This document shows positions 1 to 7,770 of a DNA stretch of 35,356 nt, in pieces. Numbering within the stretch: the first letter of the stretch is position 1; the number at the start of each line of letters is the position of its first letter. A model generated the notes under the pieces. The model saw nothing but the letters and a program-made list of their open reading frames with translations. It had not been told where the DNA came from and searched no databases. The DNA comes from Mesorhizobium sp. B2-7-1. GTDB lineage: Bacteria; Pseudomonadota; Alphaproteobacteria; Rhizobiales; Rhizobiaceae. The stretch covers positions 1 to 35,356 of the forward strand of contig NZ_VFUA01000068.1 in assembly GCF_006440735.1 (NCBI RefSeq). The letters are read 5' to 3'. The position numbers were made by a program, and so were the translations under genes.

Positions 1-219
1 ATTTTCGAACTTGAGTTCGACGCGTCCTTTCATCGGCCCCTTGTTGACCGCGACATTGGCGACGCGCTCCATTTGCTGGCGCCAGTCATTGCCGACGAAA
101 TTGTTGGAAAGGTAGATGGCGTAGGTCTTCTTGGCTTCGGCATGGCCGGATGTCGCTCCGACGCACACTGCGAATCCGGCAAGCGCCACCAAGCCGGCGC
201 ACAGGCTCCTTGATTGCAT
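1..219 (-). CDS. Sugar ABC transporter substrate-binding protein, N-terminal part (runs off the window)
   Basis: The reading frame enters from the left edge, so only the first 73 residues are visible. They show a Sec signal peptide (basic start, hydrophobic core, a likely cut after GHA or AEA near residue 27) followed by a KKTYAIYLSNNFVGNDWR start typical of periplasmic ribose-type (RbsB-like) binding proteins. The ATG at 219 follows a near-perfect ribosome binding site, AGGAGG, five bases upstream. It is the first gene of a unit that continues beyond the window, presumably with its permease and ATPase. A promoter with a GntR-type operator in its spacer lies at 355-383. The ligand is not predictable from this fragment. 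Confidence 0.85.
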   Translation of the reverse strand, partial: MQSRSLCAGLVALAGFAVCVGATSGHAEAKKTYAIYLSNNFVGNDWRQQMERVANVAVNKGPMKGRVELKFEN

Positions 220-354
220 TGTCTCCTCCTATGTTCCTCCCCGGCCGGCGATGGACTGCGCCATCTTGATCAGACACCGGGCCTCACGACGGCCGTGAGC
301 ACGGGCGGAATTCGGACGCTCCTCGCCCGCCGCCGGCACTTCAGCCTAGCTATC

Positions 355-383
355 ATGCTATTATAATTTTATAGGCCTGTCCA
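355..383 (-). promoter_or_regulatory. Promoter with GntR-type operator (site A) for the binding-protein gene at 1-219
   Basis: On the minus strand TGGACA (383-378) and TAGCAT (360-355) are separated by exactly 17 bases and resemble -35 and -10 boxes. The spacer is almost pure A/T and holds ATTATAAT, extended to the imperfect palindrome CTATTATAATTTTATAG (358-374). The same core occurs at four other promoters in the window. Binding there would block RNA polymerase, so repression by the GntR protein encoded at 420-1190 is inferred. Confidence 0.7.
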
Positions 384-419
384 TGCGCCCATCAGCAGAA
401 ATCGCACTTTAGAGCGGCC

Positions 420-1190
420 TCAGGACAGGTCGTTCGGCGCGTCGTAGGTGATGCTGAAAATATCGGCCGGATGGCGCGCGACGGAGAACTCGATGCTGCG
501 CTGGTCGGCCGACTGATAGAGCATCTCCACCGTCAGCACCGCGCCGCCCAGCGAGATGCCGAGATCAGTGGCTACCGCCTCATCGGCGATTTCGGCGCGC
601 ACGGTGACATGCGCCACATCGAGACGCAGGCCGAGATGCTTCTGCACCGAGCGGAAGATCAGCACGTCGGAAAAGTCTTCGCGCTTCAGCCTGGCGCCGA
701 TGTCTGGGGGAAAGTAGGTGGTGATCTGCGCCTTCCTCTGCTCGCCGATCGACAGCACGCTGCGCAGGCAATAGCCCGCCTCCTCCTTGCCCATGCCGAA
801 ATGGCGCTGCAGCACGGGGGAGACTTCCTTGCGATAGGATTTCACCATGAGCTGCGCGTCCTTGGTGAAGGCCGCCATGTCGGCGAAATTCTTGAACTTC
901 CAACTCAGATTGACCGACGGGCTGCGCGCCGCGACCACCGCCGGCTTCGCCGAGCGCTTCTTGATCAGTCCGTCGGCCTCGAGATCGCGCAACGCCTGGC
1001 GCACGGTGATCAGGCTGACCCCGAAATGCTCGGCGATCGCCGCCTCCTTCGGCAATTCGCCGCCGACAGGAAAGGTGCCGTCACCGATCGGCACCCGCAA
1101 TATGTCGGCGAGCTGGCGATACAGCGGCCCGTTGGAACGTCCAAGCGTGCGCCTAGGAAGACTGTCGATGGTGGGAACGGTGTGGTCCAT
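420..1190 (-). CDS. GntR family (HutC/UTRA subfamily) transcriptional regulator
   Basis: The 256-residue protein has an N-terminal winged helix-turn-helix at about residues 22-85 (PLYRQL, then AEHFGVSLITVRQALRDLEA) and a C-terminal effector-binding domain of the UTRA type that ends in the usual IEFSVARHPADIF-like strand. The frame is open further upstream, but the ATG at 1190 places the DNA-binding domain at the normal distance from the N-terminus, and the operator at 1213-1230 lies just upstream of it. The gene follows the E2-like gene in the same direction after a 95-base gap with its own operator, so autoregulation is likely. It is the natural candidate to bind the five TTATAAT sites of this window. 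The effector is probably an intermediate of the sugar pathway. Confidence 0.9.
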   Translation of the reverse strand: MDHTVPTIDSLPRRTLGRSNGPLYRQLADILRVPIGDGTFPVGGELPKEAAIAEHFGVSLITVRQALRDLEADGLIKKRSAKPAVVAARSPSVNLSWKFKNFADMAAFTKDAQLMVKSYRKEVSPVLQRHFGMGKEEAGYCLRSVLSIGEQRKAQITTYFPPDIGARLKREDFSDVLIFRSVQKHLGLRLDVAHVTVRAEIADEAVATDLGISLGGAVLTVEMLYQSADQRSIEFSVARHPADIFSITYDAPNDLS

Positions 1191-1212
1191 GAGCCTCGTC
1201 GCGTCTGTATCG

Positions 1213-1230
1213 AAGCTTTTATAATAGCTT
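1213..1230 (-). promoter_or_regulatory. GntR-type operator (site B), autoregulatory
   Basis: AAGCTTTTATAATAGCTT is an 18-bp palindrome with one mismatched pair and is the most symmetrical of the five sites. It suggests a consensus near AGCTWTTATAAWAGCT. It ends 23 bases upstream of the regulator's start codon. I could not identify a convincing -35 box around it, unlike the other four sites. Confidence 0.75.
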
Positions 1231-1285
1231 CCGCCGCCCGAGGCTATCGCATGACGCGCAAAACTGCGCAGGGTTACGACACCGC

Positions 1286-1999
1286 CTAGACGAAGAGCCG
1301 AAGCGGGTGCTCGATCGCCGATTTCAGCGCGGCGAGCCACGCGACCGAGGCTGCCTCGTCCACACGCGCGGCGTCCGCGGTTAGCAGGCATTCGGCATTG
1401 TCACCGGTGGAGCTGACCGAGACTGTCAAGCGCATGGCCCGGCCCGGCAACAGCGGCATCATCATTGGCCGGATATCGCCTGGCGGCAGCTGCTGCACGG
1501 ACAGGGTGGCGGGTTTTTGCGAATCGTCGCTTGTGTCCGCCTGGGCAGCAAGCCGCATCGCGCGCAGCGATGTCAGCGGCATTCCCGACGTGGTCGGGAA
1601 AACGACCTGACGCTTGTTCAGTTCGAGCGCCAGCGGCGCCTCGCCGATTTGTGCCGCGTCCGAAATCTCGCCGAACGCGCTACCTGCGGCGCGCAGCAGG
1701 ATATCATCAATGTCGAATACCTTCCCCGAGCTCTCCAGCGAGGCCAACAATTCATGCAAGGCACCCAACGCGATCGATGTCGCGAAGGCGGCGATGCTGG
1801 ACGCGGCAATCGGCGGCGCCGTGCCCGCGGCAAGAAGCTCTGACGGCGCCCCAGCCGCGACAAAGTCAAGCACGTCTGCGGCCAGGATGCGGCCACCCGG
1901 ACCGGTGCCAAGGAGCGCCTCGAGCGGAAAGCCGCGCTCGCGGGCAAGCCGGCGCGCATAGGGCGAGACAGCCAGCCGCGATGCCACCGCAACGTTCAT
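1286..1999 (-). CDS. Degenerate E2-like protein: E3/E1-binding domain plus acyltransferase-like domain without lipoyl domain
   Basis: The 237-residue protein opens with a clear peripheral-subunit-binding domain (residues about 11-47, VSPYARRLARERG then GTGPGGRI), the module that docks E1 or E3 in 2-oxoacid dehydrogenase complexes. The rest resembles a shortened E2 acyltransferase domain. Normal E2 proteins are about 400 residues with one or more lipoyl domains at the N-terminus; none is present here. The C-terminal active-site motif DHRxxDG reads DAARVDE (209-215), so the catalytic histidine is alanine and the glycine is glutamate. It is probably a non-catalytic scaffold. The start ATG overlaps the stop of the upstream dehydrogenase gene (ATGA), which indicates translational coupling. 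The lipoyl domain it lacks is fused to the E1 protein of the same operon. Confidence 0.8.
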   Translation of the reverse strand: MNVAVASRLAVSPYARRLARERGFPLEALLGTGPGGRILAADVLDFVAAGAPSELLAAGTAPPIAASSIAAFATSIALGALHELLASLESSGKVFDIDDILLRAAGSAFGEISDAAQIGEAPLALELNKRQVVFPTTSGMPLTSLRAMRLAAQADTSDDSQKPATLSVQQLPPGDIRPMMMPLLPGRAMRLTVSVSSTGDNAECLLTADAARVDEAASVAWLAALKSAIEHPLRLFV

Positions 2000-3006
2000 T
2001 TCAGATACTCGGAATTGACGCAGTTGGTCAGCCGACCCTCGGTGAGATAGGCATGCACGACTTCGATCGATTTCAGCCTGAGATCGCGCATCGCCGCGGG
2101 GCTGTAGAAGGCCGCATGCGGCGTCACGATCAGCCGGTTGGCGACCCATGGCTCGCGGCGCCGCCACGCCGCCAGAAGCGGATGGTCGAGATCGCCGGGT
2201 TCGTTCGGCAGGACGTCCAACCCGGCACCGGCGACCGTGCCGTTGCGCAACGCCGCTTCCAGCGCGTCGAGATCGACGATCGGGCCGCGAGCTGTGTTGA
2301 CGAGGACAAGGCCGGACTTGGCGGCGGCGAAGGCAGCCGCGCCGAGCAGCTTGCGCGTTTCTTCACTCAACGGCGTGTGGACGCTCACCACATCGGCCCG
2401 CCCCATAAGCTCGGCCAGCGAATGCACTCGCTCGTAGCCGGTCGACAGGTCGACCCCGGACAGAAGATGCGGATCGTAGAACACCACCCTCATGTCGAAG
2501 GCGGCGGCGCGGCGGGCCACGGCAAGCCCGATGCGGCCAAGCCCCACGATGCCGAAGGTCGCGCCCTTGTGGCGGCGCACCAGCGGCGCCTTCGAGAAAT
2601 GCCAGCCCTCGGCGCCATTGGCCGCAAGCTCGGCCGCATAGGCGGACGTGCCGCGCGTCAGCGCCAACATCAGGCCGATGGCATGGTCGGCAACTTCGGT
2701 GGTGCCATAGTCTGGCACGTTGCAGGCGGGAATCTTGCGCCCACCCCAGCCGGCCGTATCGATGTTGTCGAAGCCGACGCCGGAGCGCACCGCGATCCTG
2801 GCCTTGGGAAAGGCGGTCGGCGCGGCGGCCACATTATGGGTCGGCGAATAATTGATGACCGCATCGACCGCCTGGCAAACCGCCGGATCGAGCACAGCCG
2901 CCTTGTCGTTGGTCGAACGGGCGAGGATGAGCTCGATATCCGGATAGTGCTCGCGTTCGAGCTCGGCCTCGTCGGCGGCCTGCCAATTGGCGCACAGGAT
3001 CTTCAT
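1996..3006 (-). CDS. D-isomer specific 2-hydroxyacid dehydrogenase family protein
   Basis: This 336-residue enzyme belongs to the NAD-dependent D-2-hydroxyacid dehydrogenases (CtBP/glyoxylate reductase-like branch). The Rossmann motif GLGRIG is at residues 155-160, and the catalytic triad is visible as R240 (NTARGP), E269 (PNEPG) and H297 (TPHAAF). Length and order are normal for the family. I chose the ATG at 3006 because AAGGG precedes it and the fold starts directly (MKILCANW); an ATG at 3024 has no binding site. It lies 30 bases after the E1 fusion gene and overlaps the E2-like gene. A likely role is interconverting a 2-hydroxyacid and the 2-oxoacid used by the adjacent E1, but the substrate is unknown. 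Confidence 0.85.
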   Translation of the reverse strand: MKILCANWQAADEAELEREHYPDIELILARSTNDKAAVLDPAVCQAVDAVINYSPTHNVAAAPTAFPKARIAVRSGVGFDNIDTAGWGGRKIPACNVPDYGTTEVADHAIGLMLALTRGTSAYAAELAANGAEGWHFSKAPLVRRHKGATFGIVGLGRIGLAVARRAAAFDMRVVFYDPHLLSGVDLSTGYERVHSLAELMGRADVVSVHTPLSEETRKLLGAAAFAAAKSGLVLVNTARGPIVDLDALEAALRNGTVAGAGLDVLPNEPGDLDHPLLAAWRRREPWVANRLIVTPHAAFYSPAAMRDLRLKSIEVVHAYLTEGRLTNCVNSEYLK

Positions 3007-3036
3007 GCTTGCCCTTCGGATCATGGGTACAGGTGA

Positions 3037-5427
3037 TTATTTCTTGATGCCGCCGATGCGCCCGCCCATCGGCACCACGGCGCCGACCGGCTGATCGATG
3101 GCGCTGAGCATTCCGCTGACCGGCGCCTCGATCTCGACCACGGCCTTGTCGGTCTCGATCTCTGCGATCAGCTCGCCTTCCTTCACAGTGTCGCCCACCG
3201 CTTTCAGCCATTTGACGACCGTGCCTTCGCTGACGGTGAGATCGCCGAACGGCATCGTCACCGGCTCATCGTCGCCGGCGGCGGGAGTGAGAGCGGCTGG
3301 CGCAGCGGGCTGCGGCTTGGCTGGAGCAGGCTTTACCGGCGCGGCACTTTTCAGGCCGACCGTGTACCAGTGATCCGGCACCGGCGGTTTGCCGGCGATG
3401 ACGTCGCGAACGCCCTCGGCGATGCGTCTCGTGTCGACCAGCATCGCGCGTTCCAGCACCGGCGCGAAGGGATGCGAGGTCGGTGCGCTGTGCAGCCTTC
3501 CCGGCGGGGCGTCGAGCTCGTCGAAGGCGAGCTCGTTGATCGCCTGGGCGATCTCGCCGCCAAGGCCGCACATGGCCCACGCCTCGTCGACGATGAGCAG
3601 GCGATGCGTCTTCCTGACGCTGGCGACAATCGTATCGATATCGAGCGGCATGACGGTGCGCGGGTCGACCACCTCAGCCTCGATGCCTTCGGCCGCCAAG
3701 GCCTCCGCGGCCTCCAAGGCGCGCTGCACCATCTGCCCGGCCGCGACGATGGTGATGTCCTGGCCAACCCGCGCGATCCGCGCGACGCCGAACGGCACAT
3801 AATGCTCGCCGACCGGCACCTCGCCCTTTGAGGCAAACAGCGCCTTCGGCTCGAGCATGATGACCGGGTCGCCGGCTCTCAGCGCCGTCTTCATCAGGCC
3901 CTTGGCATCGGCCGGGTTCGACGGCACGCAGACGATCAAGCCAGGCATATGGGCGAAGACCGGGTGGTAGATACCGCTGTGATGCGGGCCGGAACTGCGC
4001 AGCGCGCCGGCGCCGACACGCACCACCATCGGCGCGCTCATGACACCGCTGGTCATGTAGCGCAGCTTCGCCGCTTGCAGGAAAATCTGCCCGGCGGTCT
4101 CGAAGGCGAAGTCGGCGAACATCAAATCGGAAACGGTGCGCGCGCCGGTGGCCGAAGCGCCGACGGCGGCGGCGGTGAACCCCTGTTCGGAGATCGGCGT
4201 GTCGACCATGCGATCGGCGCCGAACTCCTGCCACAGGTTCTTGGTGTGGGCGAAGCTGCCGCCGCGCTCGCCGGTGCCCTCGCCGAAATACAGGATCGCC
4301 GGGTTGGCGCGCATCTCCTCGGCAATGCCGTCGCGCACCGCCTCGAGCCAGCCTTGCGTTCGCGTCTCGCCGACGGCGCGCGGCTGCAGGGCGGCCGGCG
4401 GATTGATCGGATCGGCAAAGACATGCAGGCGCACCGTCGCCGGATCGGGCTCGGGCGAATTGCGGGCGAAGGTGAGCGCCTCCTCCACCACCTTCTCGAT
4501 CCGCGCCTCGATGGCGGCGAGCGCCTCGGTGTCGGCGACGCCATACTCCTCGATCAGCCGCTTGCGGAACATGTCGATCGGATCGCGCTTGATCCAGGCG
4601 TCGAGCTCCTCCTGCGTCCTATACGTGCCGATGACCGGGTCGCCCTCATGATGGCCGACGGTGCGATAGGTCTTGGCCTCGATCAGCGTCGGGCCCTTGC
4701 CTGCCCGGGCGCGTTCCGTGGCTTCCTTCATGGCCAGCCAGACGGCAAAGGCATCGTTGCCGTCGACGGCGACGCCGGGCATGCCATAGGACGCGGCCTT
4801 GGTGGCGATCTCGGGATTGAGCGTGATCGATTTGAGCGGGGTCGCGGTGGCGTAGAGATTGTTCTCGCAGATGAAGACCGCCGGCGCGCGCTGCACCGCG
4901 GCGAAGTTGAGCGCCTCGTGGAAGCCGCCGTGATTGGCTGCGCCGTCGCCGAAGAAAGCGACGCCGATATCGTCGCGGCCCTGTTGGCGCGCGCTCATGC
5001 CGATGCCGACGGCATGGCCGATGCCGGCAGCGACGATGCCGTTGGTGCCGAACAGGCCGACCGAGCGGTCGTAGAGATGCATGGTGCCGCCACGGCCGCC
5101 GCAAATGCCGTCGGCCTTGCCGAACAGCTCGGCCATCACGCGCCCGGGGTTGGCGCCCTTGGCAAGCGCATGGCCGTGGCCGCGATGGGTCGATGTCACC
5201 CAGTCCGTCGGCCGCAAATGCGCGCAGACTCCGACGCCGGTCGCTTCCTCGCCGATGTAGAGATGCAGAAAACCAGGTGTCTCGCCCTTGCGGCAAGCGA
5301 TCTGGGCAACGCTCTCGAAGCGGCGCAGCAACACCATGCGTTCGAACAGGTCGAGCAGGATTTTTCGGTCGGGCAGATTTGGCGCACCCTTGAAATCCTC
5401 GCGTGCGCGCGCCGCAGAAATTGCCAC
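3037..5427 (-). CDS. 2-oxoacid/acetoin dehydrogenase-like E1 alpha-E1 beta fusion with C-terminal lipoyl domain
   Basis: This 796-residue protein joins three parts. The E1 alpha part (about 15-345) carries the thiamine-diphosphate motif GDGAANHG (160-167) ending in NN (189-190), and a GHHEGDP loop like that of acetoin dehydrogenase. The E1 beta part (about 355-690) has GEGTG and SEQGF. After an Ala/Pro-rich linker (about 691-718), a complete lipoyl domain (about 720-796) carries the modifiable lysine K761 in ETDKAVVE. E1 alpha-beta fusions are known, but lipoyl domains normally sit on E2. The GTG start at 5427 follows GGGAGG by five bases; a GTG at 5466 lacks such a site. It is the first gene of the operon with the 2-hydroxyacid dehydrogenase and degenerate E2, under operator C. 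No E3 gene is in the window. Confidence 0.88.
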   Translation of the reverse strand: MAISAARAREDFKGAPNLPDRKILLDLFERMVLLRRFESVAQIACRKGETPGFLHLYIGEEATGVGVCAHLRPTDWVTSTHRGHGHALAKGANPGRVMAELFGKADGICGGRGGTMHLYDRSVGLFGTNGIVAAGIGHAVGIGMSARQQGRDDIGVAFFGDGAANHGGFHEALNFAAVQRAPAVFICENNLYATATPLKSITLNPEIATKAASYGMPGVAVDGNDAFAVWLAMKEATERARAGKGPTLIEAKTYRTVGHHEGDPVIGTYRTQEELDAWIKRDPIDMFRKRLIEEYGVADTEALAAIEARIEKVVEEALTFARNSPEPDPATVRLHVFADPINPPAALQPRAVGETRTQGWLEAVRDGIAEEMRANPAILYFGEGTGERGGSFAHTKNLWQEFGADRMVDTPISEQGFTAAAVGASATGARTVSDLMFADFAFETAGQIFLQAAKLRYMTSGVMSAPMVVRVGAGALRSSGPHHSGIYHPVFAHMPGLIVCVPSNPADAKGLMKTALRAGDPVIMLEPKALFASKGEVPVGEHYVPFGVARIARVGQDITIVAAGQMVQRALEAAEALAAEGIEAEVVDPRTVMPLDIDTIVASVRKTHRLLIVDEAWAMCGLGGEIAQAINELAFDELDAPPGRLHSAPTSHPFAPVLERAMLVDTRRIAEGVRDVIAGKPPVPDHWYTVGLKSAAPVKPAPAKPQPAAPAALTPAAGDDEPVTMPFGDLTVSEGTVVKWLKAVGDTVKEGELIAEIETDKAVVEIEAPVSGMLSAIDQPVGAVVPMGGRIGGIKK

Positions 5428-5504
5428 CAAAGCCTCCCATGAATCCGTCTGGCGCCGGGCAGACACGCGCCGGCGGCGAGCTTGTGGCTGCTCGCTTCGG
5501 GTTC

Positions 5505-5532
5505 ATCATAGATTATAATAGCATAATGTCTA
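5505..5532 (-). promoter_or_regulatory. Promoter with GntR-type operator (site C) for the E1/dehydrogenase/E2 operon
   Basis: On the minus strand TAGACA (5532-5527) and TATGAT (5510-5505) are 16 bases apart, each matching five of six consensus bases. The spacer contains GCTATTATAATC, sharing the GCTATTATAAT half of the consensus. It lies 78 bases upstream of the GTG start at 5427. Confidence 0.7.
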
Positions 5533-5589
5533 CAGGCTCCAAGCAGAGCCTGCGAGGCGCAAGCGGAGTCACCGTTTCACCGAGCCGGC

Positions 5590-5637
5590 GAAACGCCCTA
5601 TCGCTTTGTTTTGGCGCGGCTCCTGGCGGAAAACGCG
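5590..5637 (+). repeat. Probable fragment of a dispersed rhizobial intergenic repeat
   Basis: The stretch CGCCCTATCGCTTTGTTTT followed by a GGCGGAAAACGC segment resembles, from memory, a degenerate intergenic element common in Mesorhizobium and relatives. It sits between the dehydratase stop and the E1 promoter. Only a genome-wide comparison would confirm it. Confidence 0.35.
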
Positions 5638-5639
5638 CT

Positions 5640-6860
5640 CTAGTCCTTGGTGATGCGCACCGTTGCGTCGGGCCGCTGGAACAGCTCCGGCCGAAGGCTG
5701 AGGCCTAGCCCCGGCCCCTCGAGCGGCGCGACATGGCCGTCACTCATCGGCGGAATGTCGGCGACGATCTCGGTGTACCATCCAGTGAAATAGGCGCGCA
5801 CGGCTTCCTGGTAATTGACGTTCGGCAAGGTGGCCGAGAGCGCGCAACTGGCGGCATAGACGATCGGTCCCGTGCAGTCGTGCAGCGTCACCGGCAGTTC
5901 GCTGGCCTCGGCCATGTTGGCGATCTTGCGCGCTTCGGAAAGGCCGCCACACCAGGCAAGGTCGATCATGATCACGCTGGCCGCGCGCTTGTCGATCAAT
6001 TGCTTGAACGTCTGCCGCGTGGCCAACCGCTCGCTGGCCGCAATCGGGATCGACGTGTGGCGCGCGAGCTCGGCCATGGCGTCGAGCTCGTTATAGCGGA
6101 TCGGCTCCTCCAGCCAGGCGACGTCGTAGGCTTTCAGCGCCTCGGCGATGCGCAGCGCCGGCGGCAGGCTCCAGAGCCCATGCAGCTCGACTATGATCTC
6201 CATGTCGCGGCCGACGGCTTCGCGGATCTTCTGGAACGGCTCCAGCGCCTTGTCGAGGTCGGCAAGCGAGATGCGGGTGCCGTTCGATGCCTCGGCTGCG
6301 ATATCGAACGGCCATATCTTCATGGCGCCGATGCCTTCGGATTTCAGGCTCCTGGCGAGGTCGCCCGCATTGTATCGCCATGCGAGCAGGTCCTCATACG
6401 GCCCTTCGTTGGAGTCGCCCGATTTGAGCGACCAGTCCTCGCCGCGCTCGAACAGCGCGTTCTTCTTGCTGGCGCGCACATGCTTGTAACCGGCGCAGGT
6501 GTTGTAGATCGGCACGCTTCTGTGCGTGCGGCCGCCGAGCAGCCGCCAGACCGGCTCGCCAAGCGCCTGCCCATAGATATCCCACAGCGCGATGTTGACC
6601 GCGGAATTGCCCCGCACCTCGGCGCCGGAATCGCGCGCGCCGACATAGACGCTGCCCAGCATGCGGTCGTGCAGCTCGATATCGCGCGGATCCTTGCCGA
6701 TGAGGTAGGCCGCGACATTGTCGTGGATATAGGAGGCGACCGGCCCCGGCGCCCAGAAGGTTTCGCCGGTGCCGATGAGACCGGCGTCGGTGTGGACGCG
6801 AAGCCAGAACAGGAATGGGAATTCCGCCAGCTGCAGCGTTTCAAGCGCGACGATCTTCAA
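5640..6860 (-). CDS. Mandelate racemase/muconate lactonizing enzyme family (enolase superfamily) acid-sugar dehydratase
   Basis: The 406-residue protein has the N-terminal capping domain and C-terminal barrel of the enolase superfamily. Predicted catalytic residues are K181 (KIWPF), metal ligands E225 (in VELHG, with H227), E251 (LEEP) and E277 (ASER), and the mandelate-racemase-type Asp-His dyad D300 (MIDLAW) and H327 (LHDCTGP). Such enzymes usually dehydrate acid sugars to 2-keto-3-deoxy acids. The start is a TTG at 6860: GGGAGG lies seven bases upstream and the family's usual MKI start follows. An in-frame ATG at 6917 overlaps the promoter. The gene is transcribed away from the SDR/transketolase operon, with a palindromic operator between them. 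The substrate cannot be read from the sequence. Confidence 0.85.
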   Translation of the reverse strand: MKIVALETLQLAEFPFLFWLRVHTDAGLIGTGETFWAPGPVASYIHDNVAAYLIGKDPRDIELHDRMLGSVYVGARDSGAEVRGNSAVNIALWDIYGQALGEPVWRLLGGRTHRSVPIYNTCAGYKHVRASKKNALFERGEDWSLKSGDSNEGPYEDLLAWRYNAGDLARSLKSEGIGAMKIWPFDIAAEASNGTRISLADLDKALEPFQKIREAVGRDMEIIVELHGLWSLPPALRIAEALKAYDVAWLEEPIRYNELDAMAELARHTSIPIAASERLATRQTFKQLIDKRAASVIMIDLAWCGGLSEARKIANMAEASELPVTLHDCTGPIVYAASCALSATLPNVNYQEAVRAYFTGWYTEIVADIPPMSDGHVAPLEGPGLGLSLRPELFQRPDATVRITKD

Positions 6861-6906
6861 TTCTTCCTCCCGGCTCAAGCGGCCCGCGAACAGTAGCACA
6901 AGCCCG

Positions 6907-6945
6907 TTGACAGCCATCTATGGATACCGGTATCCATCGCGTCAA
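6907..6945. promoter_or_regulatory. Overlapping divergent promoters around a perfect 18-bp palindrome, probable LacI-family operator
   Basis: ATGGATACCGGTATCCAT (6920-6937) is a perfect palindrome with a central CG, as is usual for LacI-family operators. On the plus strand TTGACA (6907-6912) and on the minus strand TTGACG (6945-6940) flank it symmetrically, so the palindrome overlaps the spacer and -10 region of both promoters. The -10 boxes are weak (for example TATCCA at 6931-6936 and CATAGA at 6922-6917). A single bound repressor would silence both the dehydratase (minus) and the SDR/transketolase operon (plus). The LacI protein at 10898-11938 is the obvious candidate. Confidence 0.8.
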
Positions 6946-6968
6946 GATGACCTTGGGAGGAGGTTGGC

Positions 6969-7763
6969 TTGCCTGCTGAGATTCCAGACACCACGCCTCG
7001 GAGGGCGCTTGTCACCGGCGCCGCCGGAGGGCTTGGCCGCGAGGTGGCGCTGCAATTGGCCAGGCGCGGCTGTGCCGTCGCCGTCACCGACATCAACGGC
7101 GAAGGCCTGACCGAGACGGCCCGGCAAATCGGCCAGACCGGCGCGGAAGCCGAGATCATCGTCAGTGACTTCACGCTCGAAGGCGCGCCGGAGGCGGCGG
7201 TCGAAAAAGTGGTCGCGCGTTGGCGCGGCATCGACATCCTCGTCAACAATGCCGGCTATGGCGTGATCGAGCCCTTTCTCGACGCCACCTTCAAGGCCTG
7301 GACGCGCACGCTGGCCCTAAACGTCACGGCTCTTGCCATGGCTTGCAAGGCGGCCGGCCGGGTGATGCGTGAGCAGCGTTCGGGGCGCATCGTCAACATC
7401 ACCTCGCCGGGCTCGCGCATGGCGCTGCCCGACTACACCGCCTACACCGCGAGCAAGGCCGGCGTCGATTCCATCACCCGCGCCGCGGCGGTAGCACTCG
7501 CGCCCTACGGGGTGCTGGTCAACAGCCTGGCGCCGGGCATGATGGACACCGAGATGCAGCGTTCGACCGAAGTCGATCTTGCCCGCGCCAATGGCCGCAA
7601 CGATCTGCAGGCTTTCCTCGACGAACGCACGCGCCGCATTCCGCTCGGCCGGCGCGCCGAGATTTCCGAGGTGGCCGAGGCCGTCGTCTGGCTCTGCCTC
7701 GACGCGCCTCAATACATGACCGCCGAGCGGCTCAACATGTCGGGCGGGCTGGACAAGGACTAG
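6969..7763 (+). CDS. Short-chain dehydrogenase/reductase (SDR) family oxidoreductase
   Basis: The 264-residue protein is a classical SDR. The cofactor motif TGAAGGLG is at residues 16-23, NNAG at 93-96, and the catalytic residues are S146, Y159 and K163 (YTASK). It ends in a MSGGLDKD segment comparable to the usual GG-rich tail. The start is a TTG at 6969 preceded by GGGAGGAGG with a five-base gap; no ATG suits. It is the first gene of a four-gene plus-strand operon with split transketolase and a dehydratase, and only seven bases separate it from the next gene. It probably oxidises or reduces a hydroxyl of a sugar or sugar acid in that pathway. Confidence 0.88.
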   Translation: MPAEIPDTTPRRALVTGAAGGLGREVALQLARRGCAVAVTDINGEGLTETARQIGQTGAEAEIIVSDFTLEGAPEAAVEKVVARWRGIDILVNNAGYGVIEPFLDATFKAWTRTLALNVTALAMACKAAGRVMREQRSGRIVNITSPGSRMALPDYTAYTASKAGVDSITRAAAVALAPYGVLVNSLAPGMMDTEMQRSTEVDLARANGRNDLQAFLDERTRRIPLGRRAEISEVAEAVVWLCLDAPQYMTAERLNMSGGLDKD

Positions 7764-7770
7764 GCATCGG

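Noticed and set aside
1465..5442. Long plus-strand open frames opposite the E1, dehydrogenase and E2 genes (for example 1465-3036 and 3949-5442)
   Set aside because: Their translations are low-complexity Arg/Ala/Gly/His-rich and match no family, while the minus strand encodes clear enzymes. They are antisense shadows caused by high GC.
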